64,000 nucleotides of DNA, from contig NZ_JACJOD010000013.1 in assembly GCF_014695385.1 (NCBI RefSeq), forward strand, positions 1 to 64,000. Direction: 5' to 3'. This stretch comes from Trichocoleus sp. FACHB-46 (GTDB taxonomy: Bacteria > Cyanobacteriota > Cyanobacteriia > FACHB-46). Numbering within the stretch: the first letter of the stretch is position 1; every line of letters starts with the position of its first letter. The notes under the pieces were generated by a model. That model searched no databases, had not been told where the DNA came from, and saw only the letters and a list, made by a program, of their open reading frames with translations. The position numbers were made by a program, and so were the translations under genes. Below, one piece after another: positions 55,767-64,000 of this stretch.

Positions 55767-56579
55767 CTACTGGGGGCTATTGGTGCTGCTGGGAGCAGGT
55801 GCTAGATTTTTCGCCTTATAAAAAGTTTCTAAACTGGTGCGATCGCCTACAAAGCGCCAATGCCAAGGCTCATAACTCACGTTCTGAGGATTATTTTTGG
55901 TAAAAGAAATCTCAAAGTTATAGCGGACAGCATTGTTTTTGAGCCACTGAAAAGCTGTAGTTTCTTCAAAGCTCGTACTCAAGTTAGTCTCTGGAGCATT
56001 AGCATCACCAACATCAATCGCATAGCCTGTATGGTGCTCGCTGTAGCCCGGTGGCGCACTCACCTCCGCTCGCTTGGTCGCATCCTGCCCGCGTTCTGCC
56101 TTGATATCAAAAAAGACATGCTGTTGGTCTGCTAGGGAGCGAAACCCCGAAATCGGTACGAGTGCCACACCGTCTGCTTGAGCTGCTGCTACCATCGACT
56201 CAAAGGCTGCTGCCGCTGCTTTCCTTAACTTGATATTGCCATCCATTGTCAGAGGTTCTAGCTCTGCGGCAGGTGCTTCTGGATAAGGCAAATGCCCCAA
56301 CAAAGTCTCTCCATTCGGACCGACAGTTGGCTCTGTTTGGGGTGAGGGGGCTGTAGCATTAGCACCTGGACTAGAAGGGGCTGGCTTTTGAGATTGAGAG
56401 ACGAGCCAAACACTACTTAAGAGCGCGATCGCTCCTAACCCACCTGCTGCTCCTATGAGCCATTGTCGAGGCAGCTTAGGCTGAGGTTGAATCTCTGGGG
56501 TTTCCCGCACTGCTTCCGGGATGTCGCCCAATGACGCAGGAACTTGCGGTGGTTTTCCAGGCAGATCGGGGTTATTCAA
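55767..56579 (-). CDS. D-alanyl-D-alanine carboxypeptidase, VanY/M15B type
   Basis: The 270-residue protein has a cytoplasmic Pro-rich start, one membrane anchor (about residues 42-62), a Pro/Ser linker and an M15 peptidase domain. Zinc site: SEHHTGYAIDVGD (His, Asp) and EPWHWRF (His). It trims D-Ala from peptidoglycan stem peptides outside the membrane. Start TTG 56579, with AGGAG seven bases upstream. Confidence 0.92.
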   Translation of the reverse strand: MNNPDLPGKPPQVPASLGDIPEAVRETPEIQPQPKLPRQWLIGAAGGLGAIALLSSVWLVSQSQKPAPSSPGANATAPSPQTEPTVGPNGETLLGHLPYPEAPAAELEPLTMDGNIKLRKAAAAAFESMVAAAQADGVALVPISGFRSLADQQHVFFDIKAERGQDATKRAEVSAPPGYSEHHTGYAIDVGDANAPETNLSTSFEETTAFQWLKNNAVRYNFEISFTKNNPQNVSYEPWHWRFVGDRTSLETFYKAKNLAPAPSSTNSPQ

Positions 56580-56692
56580 ATTTCAACTCCTGCCTTGAGG
56601 TCGCAGCATAACAACTAAACCGATTGCAATATTAAAAATTGTAGACCGGAGCCGATCAATCGACAGTCCAGTCTTTTTGCTTTGATCCCGCT

Positions 56693-57679
56693 ATGCCTAG
56701 CCTCGGAATCAGCCTGCTAAAACTTTATTTACCCCTGATGGGATGGGTGTTTTTGGGGCTAGCTCTAGGTCAGCGGCTGCCTCCAGCGACTATGGGCATC
56801 CTAGGAAAGTTTCTCTTCTGGATCGGGGTGCCAATTAGCATTGTGGCGTTTTTGCGGCGCGCTAGTTTGAGTGGACCGATTTGGATTGCCCCTGTGACTG
56901 CCTGGGCTGCAATTTTTTTGGGAGCAGGTCTGGCTTGGCTTTGGTTACAACACCAACCCCAGGCTTTGGCCCTGAGCAAACCTGATCTCAGCAAACCTGA
57001 TTTAGGCAAACCTGATCTAAACGAGCCTAATCCGAGTAAACCAACGCGAGGCAGCTTCATACTCGCTGCTATGGTCGGGAATACAGGTTATTTAGGCTAT
57101 CCTGTCACCCTCACTTTGGTTGGGTCCAAATACTTTGCTTGGGCATTGTTCTACGATCTCTTAGGAACCACGATAGGCGCTTACGGACTAGGAGTCGTTA
57201 TGGCAGCTCGTTATGGAATGGGGGTGCAGCCTTATGGGTGGCTAGCGCAAGCTCTTGGCAAAAATCCCGCCCTTTGGAGTTTGGGGTTAGGGTTAACGTT
57301 TCGGGCAGTGCCCTTACCTCCGCTTTTAGAGCAAAGTTTACAGATAGCAGCTTGGAGCAATGTAGCTCTGTCCTTGATTTTGATTGGGATGCGACTCAGC
57401 CAATTGTCTTCTTGGCGCAGTCTACGCCTTGCCTCTATTAGCCTTGGCATCAAAATGTTAGTAGTGCCATTTCTCCTGGGATTGGGGCTATGGCTGGTTG
57501 GGGTTCAGGGTCCTGCTCAATTAGTTATTGTGTTGCAGATGGCCATGCCGCCTGCTTTCGCCACCCTTGTGATTGCTGAAGCCTATGATTTGGATCGTGA
57601 CTTAGCCGTCACGGCTCTAGCAGTGGGTTCTACGGGCCTCTTGTTTACTTTGCCCATTTGGTTATGGCTCTTTCAGTAG
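56693..57679 (+). CDS. AEC-family permease
   Basis: The 328-residue protein has about ten membrane helices, with the family-typical MVGNTGYLGYPVTL and a C-terminal MAMPPAFATLVIAEAY. AEC proteins move organic anions or auxin-like acids. A tandem five-residue repeat (KPDLS, KPDLG, KPDLN, EPNPS, KPT, about residues 94-116) fills a loop between helices 3 and 4 and is encoded by a 15-bp repeat. Start ATG 56693. The gene is alone on the plus strand between convergent and divergent neighbours. Confidence 0.85.
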   Translation: MPSLGISLLKLYLPLMGWVFLGLALGQRLPPATMGILGKFLFWIGVPISIVAFLRRASLSGPIWIAPVTAWAAIFLGAGLAWLWLQHQPQALALSKPDLSKPDLGKPDLNEPNPSKPTRGSFILAAMVGNTGYLGYPVTLTLVGSKYFAWALFYDLLGTTIGAYGLGVVMAARYGMGVQPYGWLAQALGKNPALWSLGLGLTFRAVPLPPLLEQSLQIAAWSNVALSLILIGMRLSQLSSWRSLRLASISLGIKMLVVPFLLGLGLWLVGVQGPAQLVIVLQMAMPPAFATLVIAEAYDLDRDLAVTALAVGSTGLLFTLPIWLWLFQ

Positions 57680-57707
57680 CCTTGGCTGGCTAAGCAGGAT
57701 GGGTCAT

Positions 57708-58139
57708 TTACCCCACCCAACTGACGTCTTCACCGCTGCTGTTGACGGCTGGTAAGGGTTTAGTAATTGGCACTTCGCGGCGGCTCTCTTTAGGTGTGCC
57801 TGGTGAAGACTGGGATGCTTTAGTTACTTGATCTGGTGAAATGTGAGTTTGGGTCTTGCGTGTTTGTGATGAAGCCTGGCGTTCTGGCACAATCACTTTC
57901 TGCATCAAATACTCAATTGTTTGTTGTTTGACCCAGCCCCTTGTCACCAGGATGTCACCAAAGCGCATTCCAGTTAGCTTTTGATCATTCAAGGCCACAT
58001 CTATCTGCCCCGGTGACAGCAAGCCAGCTTCCACTAAGTACCCGCCTAAGCGCTTTATATGACTTGCGTGATCTGGCACAGCTGGCTTCTCCAAGCGATC
58101 GCTTTTGTCTGGCCTTTTGTCCGGCTTTTTATCTGACAT
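57708..58139 (-). CDS. Small protein with MshEN/GspE N-domain-like segment
   Basis: The 143-residue protein has a charged start (KKPDKRPDKSDR), then GGYLVEAGLLSPGQIDVALNDQ and GDILVTRGWVKQQTIEYLMQ, which follow the pattern LG-x-x-L-x-x-x-G-x-[IL]-[ST]-x-x-Q-[IL] of the N-terminal domain of GspE/PilB-type ATPases. MshEN domains in this group can bind c-di-GMP. The rest is low-complexity. No ATPase domain is attached. It could be a c-di-GMP-responsive small protein or an adaptor in type IV pilus control; both are inference. Start ATG 58139. Confidence 0.65.
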   Translation of the reverse strand: MSDKKPDKRPDKSDRLEKPAVPDHASHIKRLGGYLVEAGLLSPGQIDVALNDQKLTGMRFGDILVTRGWVKQQTIEYLMQKVIVPERQASSQTRKTQTHISPDQVTKASQSSPGTPKESRREVPITKPLPAVNSSGEDVSWVG

Positions 58140-58214
58140 TGTGATTTCAGTCTATCAAGCTGGTTTGTAGCCCCTTCACAGTTCGCAACTCCAATTCCTG
58201 AAATTTACTGACAT

Positions 58215-58751
58215 TTATTGGGCTTGACGATTAACCGGAGGCGCGATCGCTGGAGTTACTAGTTCACTGGGGTTCATTTGCTCATACTTTTCAAAAGGCT
58301 GATGAATCCAAGGATTGTCGAGCAAGTAGTCTACGTAATAATCCGGCGCAACGGTGGAACAAGCCTTATACCAAAGCACCGCTGTTCGTACTTCTTCTAC
58401 ATAAAAACCGTATTTGCGATCGAGCCAAGTTAGGGTGCGCTCTAGGGTTACTCCAGAATCTACCAAGTCGTCTACTAATAAGATATGGCTACCCAAATTG
58501 GCAGTTGTCATGGTTAAGTCACGCGAGAAGGTAATCGAACCCCGCACTTGATTGTTCAGCCCACCATAAGATGAAGTGGCCAAAATTGCTAAAGGTTGAT
58601 TATAAATTCGCGACAGAATATCACCGACACGCAAACCACCTTTAGCTAAACAAATAATCTGATTGAATTGCCAATTTGACTGATGAATTTGAGCAGCTAA
58701 TGCTTCAATTTTTTGATAATACTCAGCCCAAGAAACGTGAAGATCCACCAT
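58215..58751 (-). CDS. Phosphoribosyltransferase family protein
   Basis: The 178-residue protein has the PRPP-binding motif HILLVDDLVDSGVTLE and a family-typical QIICLAKGGLRVGDILSR. It resembles the xanthine/hypoxanthine branch (gpt-like) used in purine salvage, but the substrate pocket cannot be assigned by eye. Start ATG 58751, which gives MVDLHVSW; the frame extends 14 codons further. Confidence 0.85.
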   Translation of the reverse strand: MVDLHVSWAEYYQKIEALAAQIHQSNWQFNQIICLAKGGLRVGDILSRIYNQPLAILATSSYGGLNNQVRGSITFSRDLTMTTANLGSHILLVDDLVDSGVTLERTLTWLDRKYGFYVEEVRTAVLWYKACSTVAPDYYVDYLLDNPWIHQPFEKYEQMNPSELVTPAIAPPVNRQAQ

Positions 58752-58954
58752 GATTGATTCAATTAAGCAGTAAGAATGAAGAGCATGATACAACTCTTAA
58801 CCCCATCTCACTCAGGAATTTCCCAGCTTGCTAGTCTCCCTTTTGCCACGACCCTACCATCACAATTCAATTTGGGACGCATACGGACAATCGTGACACT
58901 GGGAATCCTAAGCTGACCTCTCAGAAATTTCTGCTCGCCCACGGCTAAGTACAG

Positions 58955-60232
58955 ATGCGAAAAAAGATACTTTTATGGCTTTGTTTGGGCTTTGCTAGTT
59001 TGCCGATCGCCTGTCTATGGGTTGCGAATTGGGTTGCGGCTGAGCAAGAAAAACAATCGCAGCAACAGTGGCAAGTTTTTACAACTCGATTTGCTGATTC
59101 TGCTCCTAATCGTACGGCTTTGCAGCTAGAGGTATTAAGCGCTAAGTTAGGCATCAATCTGCTGGGTGCCAAAAGCGATCGCCTAACTCCAACAGCAATT
59201 CAGCAATTTGAAGCAATTCAGCCAGAACTGCAAGAATTTTTAGACAAGCAGTTAGAAGATGCCACTGATGCAGTGGAGCCGCTGCCCCAGTCCTTACAAA
59301 AATATCTACGGGCACATGCCGACACCCTAGATGCCATCCGTCAGCAAGGGCTACAAGGTGAAGTACCTCAGTGGGCCTCAGTGATGTCCCACCCCAATGC
59401 AACTCAAGTTCGCCCGAACTTTGCTGGCTTTGTGAAGCTACAACGTCTGCTTGCCATTGATGCTCTAGAGAAGAATCGACTCGGCCAAACCGAGGCAGCG
59501 ATCGCCAATCTGGAAGCAAGTTGGAGGTTGACCCAAGGCTTGCGCGATCGCCCAGAGCTAAACAGCCAAGTCGTGGCGTTGATCATGACTAAAATCCAAG
59601 CGGGTAGCCTCCGTAAAATGCAGCAGTTACCGCCCATTTGGCAGCAACGTCTAATGGAGCACGATTACCGCCAGTCTTTTCAAGCAGCGTTGAACTGGGA
59701 GAGTTGGTTGGTTGCCGACTTAATTCGGAGAACAGATCTGCTAGCCAAGCCTGCTAATTCAGTACTGCAACCACTTTGGCAATCGCTCCGCCAACCTTAT
59801 CTTCGCCTGGCTGCTTTAGATGCGGCTAGCAAAATGCGCCGAGCTTACACGGATTTACCCCAGCAAAATGTCTGTCTCTTTAATCCCCGAACTTTTGATG
59901 ACGATTTAGGAACCTCACTCGCTCTCTGGAATGGAGAGGGTGGAGATATGTTGTTTGGGTTTGCTCAGCAATGGCGAACCGCAGGTTACTTAATGCTCGA
60001 TTTGGAATTCACTCAAAAGGTACTAAACACTAAAGCGCTTAAGACTCCTGAGATAGCGTCTACTATAGTCACTCGGCAATCTCGCATTTGTCCTCACGCT
60101 CAGTGGATTTATCAAGCTTCACCGACCCAAACTTGGACGCTGAGCTTCAGTCAAGCCCTAGAGCGACCCACCCGTAAAACTAAAGGTCTAGTTTTACCGT
60201 TAACTTATCGTGCCAAAGCGCAGAAAATCTGA
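58955..60232 (+). CDS. Membrane-anchored protein of unknown function
   Basis: The 425-residue protein has one N-terminal signal anchor (about 4-28) and a helical, Gln- and Leu-rich extracytoplasmic part with no recognised domain. The middle region (VKLQRLLAIDALEKNRLGQ, then AAIANLEASWRLTQGLRDRP) looks like TPR-style helices, so it may be a periplasmic or lumenal scaffold. Two Cys lie in the C-terminal half. Start ATG 58955, no clear ribosome site. Unknown function. Confidence 0.7.
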   Translation: MRKKILLWLCLGFASLPIACLWVANWVAAEQEKQSQQQWQVFTTRFADSAPNRTALQLEVLSAKLGINLLGAKSDRLTPTAIQQFEAIQPELQEFLDKQLEDATDAVEPLPQSLQKYLRAHADTLDAIRQQGLQGEVPQWASVMSHPNATQVRPNFAGFVKLQRLLAIDALEKNRLGQTEAAIANLEASWRLTQGLRDRPELNSQVVALIMTKIQAGSLRKMQQLPPIWQQRLMEHDYRQSFQAALNWESWLVADLIRRTDLLAKPANSVLQPLWQSLRQPYLRLAALDAASKMRRAYTDLPQQNVCLFNPRTFDDDLGTSLALWNGEGGDMLFGFAQQWRTAGYLMLDLEFTQKVLNTKALKTPEIASTIVTRQSRICPHAQWIYQASPTQTWTLSFSQALERPTRKTKGLVLPLTYRAKAQKI

Positions 60233-60327
60233 TAGTTTCTGATAGTTTTGATAAACCCTTGGTGCTCGGATAGTTAGCTTGTTTTATTCCATACCAAGGT
60301 TGCTCTTTCTCGTCGGTGCCAACTGTT

Positions 60328-61809
60328 ATGAACGATCCGTCTCCCTTTGCCGATGCTGCGACTCCCGCAGAAGAAAAGCTGAGCTTGAGTACCAAGCTAG
60401 CCTATGGAGCGGGAGATTTAGGGCCTGCCATTACAGCAAATTTACTAGGTGTATTTTTGTTGTACTTCTTTACCAGTGTGGCAGGGTTAGGAGCAGGGTT
60501 GGCTGCCAATATCTTGATGATTGGCAAAGTTTGGGATGCGGTTAACGACCCAGTCGTAGGGACACTGAGCGATCGCACTAAAAGCCGTTGGGGGCGTCGG
60601 CATCCTTGGATGATTTTTGGAGCCATCCCTTTTGGGATCTTCTTTTTTTTACAGTGGCTAATCCCACGCTTTAGTAGCAACCCTGTGACCAACCAGTGGG
60701 GGTTGTTCTGGTATTACGTGGGCATTTCTATCCTGTTCAATACGTTTTATACAGCAGTTAACCTACCCTATACTGCTCTAACACCAGAACTGACCCAAGA
60801 CTATAACGAGCGCACCAACCTCAACAGTTTCCGCTTTGCCTTCTCTATTGGTGGCAGCATTCTCTCGCTAGTGTTGGCATTGGCCATCTTCAAGGTGGTT
60901 CAAGGAAATCCTGCTCAGCAATATCTCGTGCTTGCAGGGGTTTGCACCGTTTTATCGGTGCTACCACTCTATTGGTGTGTTTGGGGTACCCGAAAACGAG
61001 TCGCAGTTACTGAGCGCGCGCGCCAAGCTAGTAGCGACGGGACAGAGCCGCTGCCCTACTTAGAACAACTGGGCATTGTCTTTCGCAATCGCCCTTTTCT
61101 GTTTGTAGTTGGCATCTACCTTTGCTCTTGGATCGCCGTGCAAAATACAGTCGCGGTTATTCCCTACTTTGTCGTCCACTGGATGCGCCTTTCTCAGGAA
61201 ACATTCACTCAGGTCGTGCTGGTCATTCAAGTGACTGCCCTGATCATGCTGTTTGTCTGGAGCAGAGTGAGTAAGCATCTAGGCAAGAAGGCGGTCTATT
61301 TCATGGGCATGAGCTTATGGATCATTGCTGAAGTTGCACTTTTTTTCCTGCAACCGGGGCAAACAGCACTAATGTTTGTGCTGGCTTTTCTCGCTGGGTT
61401 TGGCGTCTCAACAGCCTATCTGATTCCTTGGTCAATGATGCCAGATGTGATTGAGCTCGATGAGTTGCAGACTGGGCAACGGCGGGAAGGCATCTTCTAC
61501 GGCTTTATGGTGCTGCTGCAAAAAATCGGTTTAGCTTTCGGCTTGTTTATGGTCGGTAAGGTTTTGGATGGCTCTGGTTTTATTGCCACCGTTGCAGGAC
61601 AGGAGGCACCGCAACAACCTGAGTCGGCTTTATTTGCCATTCGCTGCTTAGTTGGTCCTCTCCCCTTAGCTTTTTTGCTGCTGGGGTTAGGGTTAGCATA
61701 TTTTTATCCGATTACTCGTGAAGTTCACGCCGAGATTCTCTTGAAGCTACAGGAGCGCAAAGCCCACCACGGTAAAAGCACTAGTCCTGAAGCTTCTGAA
61801 GAAATTTAA
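60328..61809 (+). CDS. GPH-family sugar-cation symporter (MFS_2)
   Basis: The 493-residue protein has 12 predicted helices and the family motif GDLGPAITANL near the start, plus GKVWDAVNDPVVGTLSDRTKS (in parts), which carries the Asp residues for cation coupling in MelB relatives. A sugar or glycoside is the likely substrate, unspecified. ATG 60328 is chosen over GTG 60316. Its stop overlaps that of the convergent sensor kinase (TTAA, 61806-61809). Confidence 0.88.
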   Translation: MNDPSPFADAATPAEEKLSLSTKLAYGAGDLGPAITANLLGVFLLYFFTSVAGLGAGLAANILMIGKVWDAVNDPVVGTLSDRTKSRWGRRHPWMIFGAIPFGIFFFLQWLIPRFSSNPVTNQWGLFWYYVGISILFNTFYTAVNLPYTALTPELTQDYNERTNLNSFRFAFSIGGSILSLVLALAIFKVVQGNPAQQYLVLAGVCTVLSVLPLYWCVWGTRKRVAVTERARQASSDGTEPLPYLEQLGIVFRNRPFLFVVGIYLCSWIAVQNTVAVIPYFVVHWMRLSQETFTQVVLVIQVTALIMLFVWSRVSKHLGKKAVYFMGMSLWIIAEVALFFLQPGQTALMFVLAFLAGFGVSTAYLIPWSMMPDVIELDELQTGQRREGIFYGFMVLLQKIGLAFGLFMVGKVLDGSGFIATVAGQEAPQQPESALFAIRCLVGPLPLAFLLLGLGLAYFYPITREVHAEILLKLQERKAHHGKSTSPEASEEI

Positions 61810-64000
61810 GTGCCTTCAATATTGCCAAGCGCTTCCTGGCTAGGCTGGGTTGGCAACTCTAGCAAAAACGTAGTCCATCCCCCACCACTATCGACTCGGA
61901 TCGTTCCTTTCAAGCGCTCCGCCAGTCGCTGTACTAAAGCTAAGCCTAAACCTGTCCCCCCCTGTTTCCAAGGATCAGCATTCGGCACGCGATAGAATTT
62001 TTCAAAAATCCGGGGTAGCTCGGCGGCTGGGATTTCTACCTGGTTGCGAACTGCCAAAGTAACGCTGGTATTGATCCCTGTTGACAAGTTTTTGGGCTGG
62101 GGCTGGTGGTTAACCTGTACAACAATTTGGCCTTTGGACGGCGTGTATTTACAGGCGTTGTTGAGCAACTCGGCAATGATTCGGCTTAAGCTGGCTCGGT
62201 CCGAGATTAAAGTGGGTGGGTGAGACAAGAACTCTAGGCGCAAAACTTGATGATGCTGCTGCGATCGCGTCTGAAATGGCTCTAGAAGTTCGGGCAGCCA
62301 ATGCTGCAAATCGATTGACTCCACCACAAAAAGGGGATAAGACGCAGCTTCCAGACGTTGTAAATCTAGCAGATCGTTGATCAGCTCAGCTTCACGGGCA
62401 CATTCAGTTTGCAAAATTTGTAAGTAGCGTTCTTGCCGCTCGGCGCTGGGAGCCATCCGCAGCATGTGAATCGCCATTTTCATGTTGGAGATGGGAGTGC
62501 GAAGCTCATGAGACACGGTACTGAGGAAGTCATCCTTCAGCCGATTCAGCATTTCCAGTTCGGCGACCTGGGTTCGAGATCTTTGATATAAGCGGGCTTG
62601 GCGAATGGCGATCGCGCACTGGTTAGCCACTTGTTGCACTAAGCGAATTTCCAGCTCATTAAAGACTGAACCACTGGATCGAAAGAGCCAGAGATCTCCT
62701 AGGACTCCTTGGTCATCCAGAATCGGGCAAGCCAGCAAGGTCGCTGCAACTTGGATCGGACGTAGCGTTAAACCCTCGTAGATACAGAACTGAAGATGCT
62801 GACCTTGTATAAGCTGATAGTACACTTCTGGTCGATCAGCCATCTGAATGACTTGGCCCACGGCTGAGGGGCCAGGGCTGTAATCATGACTGATAGTAGA
62901 GATTGTGTGGTCGGCATTGTAGAGTCCGGTATCACAACAGGGCACCCCTAGGCCTTGCGCTAATTCCTTGACAGCTGTGCTCAAAATGTAGTCTTCATCC
63001 AAGCTATCGCGGACCTTATCGGTGATCCGTTTCAGCGTGGCTTCAAAATCTAAGGCTTGCTGCAGTTGCACTGTGCGTTCCACCACTTGCTGCTCTAAGC
63101 GAGCATTTAAGCGTTGCACCTGTTCGTAAAGTTCCGATTGTTGAATGGCGATCGCGAGCTGAGTTACCAGCCTTTGCAGGGAGTCAATCTCAAACGGTTC
63201 CCAGTGTCGGGGAGCAGAGCACTGATGAGCGCAGAGCAGCCCCCAAAGCTGATCGTTGGACACGATCGGCACTAGGAGGTTAGCTCGAATCTGGATGCGT
63301 TCTAAAAATTCTAAGTAACAAGATAGATAGCTTGTCTGGTAAATATCATCAACGACAGAAATTCGTCCCTGTTGATATTGGTGACTGTAATCCACATCAA
63401 AACAAGGATCATGCAGCTCGATCCCCAGAACGGATAGACAGCCTGGAGCCACGGATTCCACAATAAATTGCCCAGGTTGATCCGGAATAATTCGGTAAAT
63501 GGCGGCTCGCTCAATTTGCAGGAGATTTCGTGTCTCAGCCACAGCAGTCTGCAAAATATCATTCAGATTCAGCGATCGCCGAATTCGCAAAGCCATATCA
63601 GCAAGCAGGCGATCGCGTTCTGTTTGTTGTTGAAGTTGGGCTTCCGCCCGTTTGCGTTCGGTGATGTCCTTGAACGTAACTACCGCACCCACCAATACTT
63701 CATGCTCACGAATGGGCATGGAGGTGTACTCCACCGGAAATGAAGTGCCATTCTTACACCAAAAGATATCTTCTATGCCTTGTCGCACCATCCCATCCTT
63801 GAAAGCGGCATAAATGGGGCAGTCACTCTCTAGATGAGGTGTGCCATCTAGCTTAGAGTGATGAATCGTGGCATGCATCGGCTGACCAATCAACTCTTCT
63901 ACTTCCCAACCGACCATTCTGGAAGCAGCAGGATTCACAAAAGTAACGTGACCTTGCAGATCTAAGCCATAGATCCCTTCTCCCGCTGAGTTGAGAATCA
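61806..64000 (-). CDS. Hybrid-input sensor histidine kinase with PAS, DXCF-type cyanobacteriochrome GAF and second GAF (5' end outside the window)
   Basis: The frame runs off the right edge; at least 730 residues are seen (numbering below starts at the in-frame GTG 63938). Order: PAS (begins before 63938, ILNSAGEGIYGLDLQGH, to about 92), GAF1 (about 120-270), coiled linker, GAF2 (about 300-450), HisKA with SHELRTP (His 477), HATPase with NNACKYTP (Asn 594) and GGTGLGLALVQRL. GAF1 has phytochrome-superfamily features: LHDPCF (Cys 179, DXCF motif), SCYLEF (Cys 207, chromophore position), and LWGLLCAHQCSAPRHW. The Cys-Cys spacing is 28 residues. A light-sensing kinase with a bilin is inferred. 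No receiver domain is attached. Confidence 0.88.
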   Translation of the reverse strand, partial: ILNSAGEGIYGLDLQGHVTFVNPAASRMVGWEVEELIGQPMHATIHHSKLDGTPHLESDCPIYAAFKDGMVRQGIEDIFWCKNGTSFPVEYTSMPIREHEVLVGAVVTFKDITERKRAEAQLQQQTERDRLLADMALRIRRSLNLNDILQTAVAETRNLLQIERAAIYRIIPDQPGQFIVESVAPGCLSVLGIELHDPCFDVDYSHQYQQGRISVVDDIYQTSYLSCYLEFLERIQIRANLLVPIVSNDQLWGLLCAHQCSAPRHWEPFEIDSLQRLVTQLAIAIQQSELYEQVQRLNARLEQQVVERTVQLQQALDFEATLKRITDKVRDSLDEDYILSTAVKELAQGLGVPCCDTGLYNADHTISTISHDYSPGPSAVGQVIQMADRPEVYYQLIQGQHLQFCIYEGLTLRPIQVAATLLACPILDDQGVLGDLWLFRSSGSVFNELEIRLVQQVANQCAIAIRQARLYQRSRTQVAELEMLNRLKDDFLSTVSHELRTPISNMKMAIHMLRMAPSAERQERYLQILQTECAREAELINDLLDLQRLEAASYPLFVVESIDLQHWLPELLEPFQTRSQQHHQVLRLEFLSHPPTLISDRASLSRIIAELLNNACKYTPSKGQIVVQVNHQPQPKNLSTGINTSVTLAVRNQVEIPAAELPRIFEKFYRVPNADPWKQGGTGLGLALVQRLAERLKGTIRVDSGGGWTTFLLELPTQPSQEALGNIEGT

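Overview
The window is chromosomal DNA of a cyanobacterium. It opens with the end of psbD (photosystem II D2) and carries magnesium chelatase subunits, Psb32, Ycf35 and Ycf46 homologues, SLH/OprB outer-membrane porins, a cyanobacterial-type GshA, the fbp-tal-zwf-opcA cluster, a CHASE2 serine/threonine kinase and a cyanobacteriochrome-type histidine kinase. The HIP1 octamer GCGATCGC is scattered throughout, as in most non-picoplanktonic cyanobacteria. I cannot name the species.

Layout. 1-7.6 kb: psbD tail, a structured RNA-like stretch holding a 23-codon ORF with an extreme Shine-Dalgarno, a pterin dehydratase, two tandem porins, an Rrf2 regulator beside cysK, and a J-domain protein. 7.6-11 kb (minus): DUF4278 protein, an eight-repeat TPR protein, a peptidoglycan-binding/M15-like protein. 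11.2-17 kb: a ChlH-family paralogue carrying an in-frame palindromic repeat, converging on a two-gene Septu-type defence module (ptuA-ptuB). 17-23 kb: small disordered protein, gshA, trmL, and a LysM/M23 cell-wall protein behind a long structured leader (possible c-di-AMP riboswitch); then tRNA-Met. 23-32 kb: ruvC, chlI, CHASE2 kinase, dapB, a membrane protein, cobH, psb32. 31.7-41.7 kb: TPR protein, hflX (its 5' end lacks a normal start codon), grx, gshB, a PKHD hydroxylase, two lipoproteins, a CysQ-like phosphatase, ycf35/ycf46, an RHH protein, infC. 42-46 kb: an Npt-like transporter fused to HEAT repeats, followed by a cyclic-nucleotide-binding protein. 46-53 kb (minus): cobB, opcA, zwf, tal, fbp. 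53-64 kb: recQ, an M41-like membrane peptidase, a VanY-type carboxypeptidase, an AEC permease, a MshEN-like small protein, a phosphoribosyltransferase, an unknown anchored protein, a GPH symporter, and a sensor kinase running off the right edge.

How the genes fit together. cysK, gshA, gshB and a glutaredoxin cover sulfur assimilation into glutathione and its use. fbp, tal, zwf and opcA form the oxidative pentose phosphate and sugar-phosphate module used in the dark. chlH-like, chlI, cobH and cobB belong to tetrapyrrole metabolism. Several proteins act on the cell wall (M23, VanY, PGB/M15-like, DapB supplying diaminopimelate).

The items most worth a second look are the DXCF-type cyanobacteriochrome GAF domain with a Cys-Tyr instead of Cys-His chromophore site (61.8-64 kb), the sORF/RNA after psbD, the palindromic repeat inside the chlH paralogue, the Septu module, the atypical start of hflX, the leader of the M23 gene, and the Npt-HEAT/CNB pair. 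No CRISPR array, transposase or prophage was seen.
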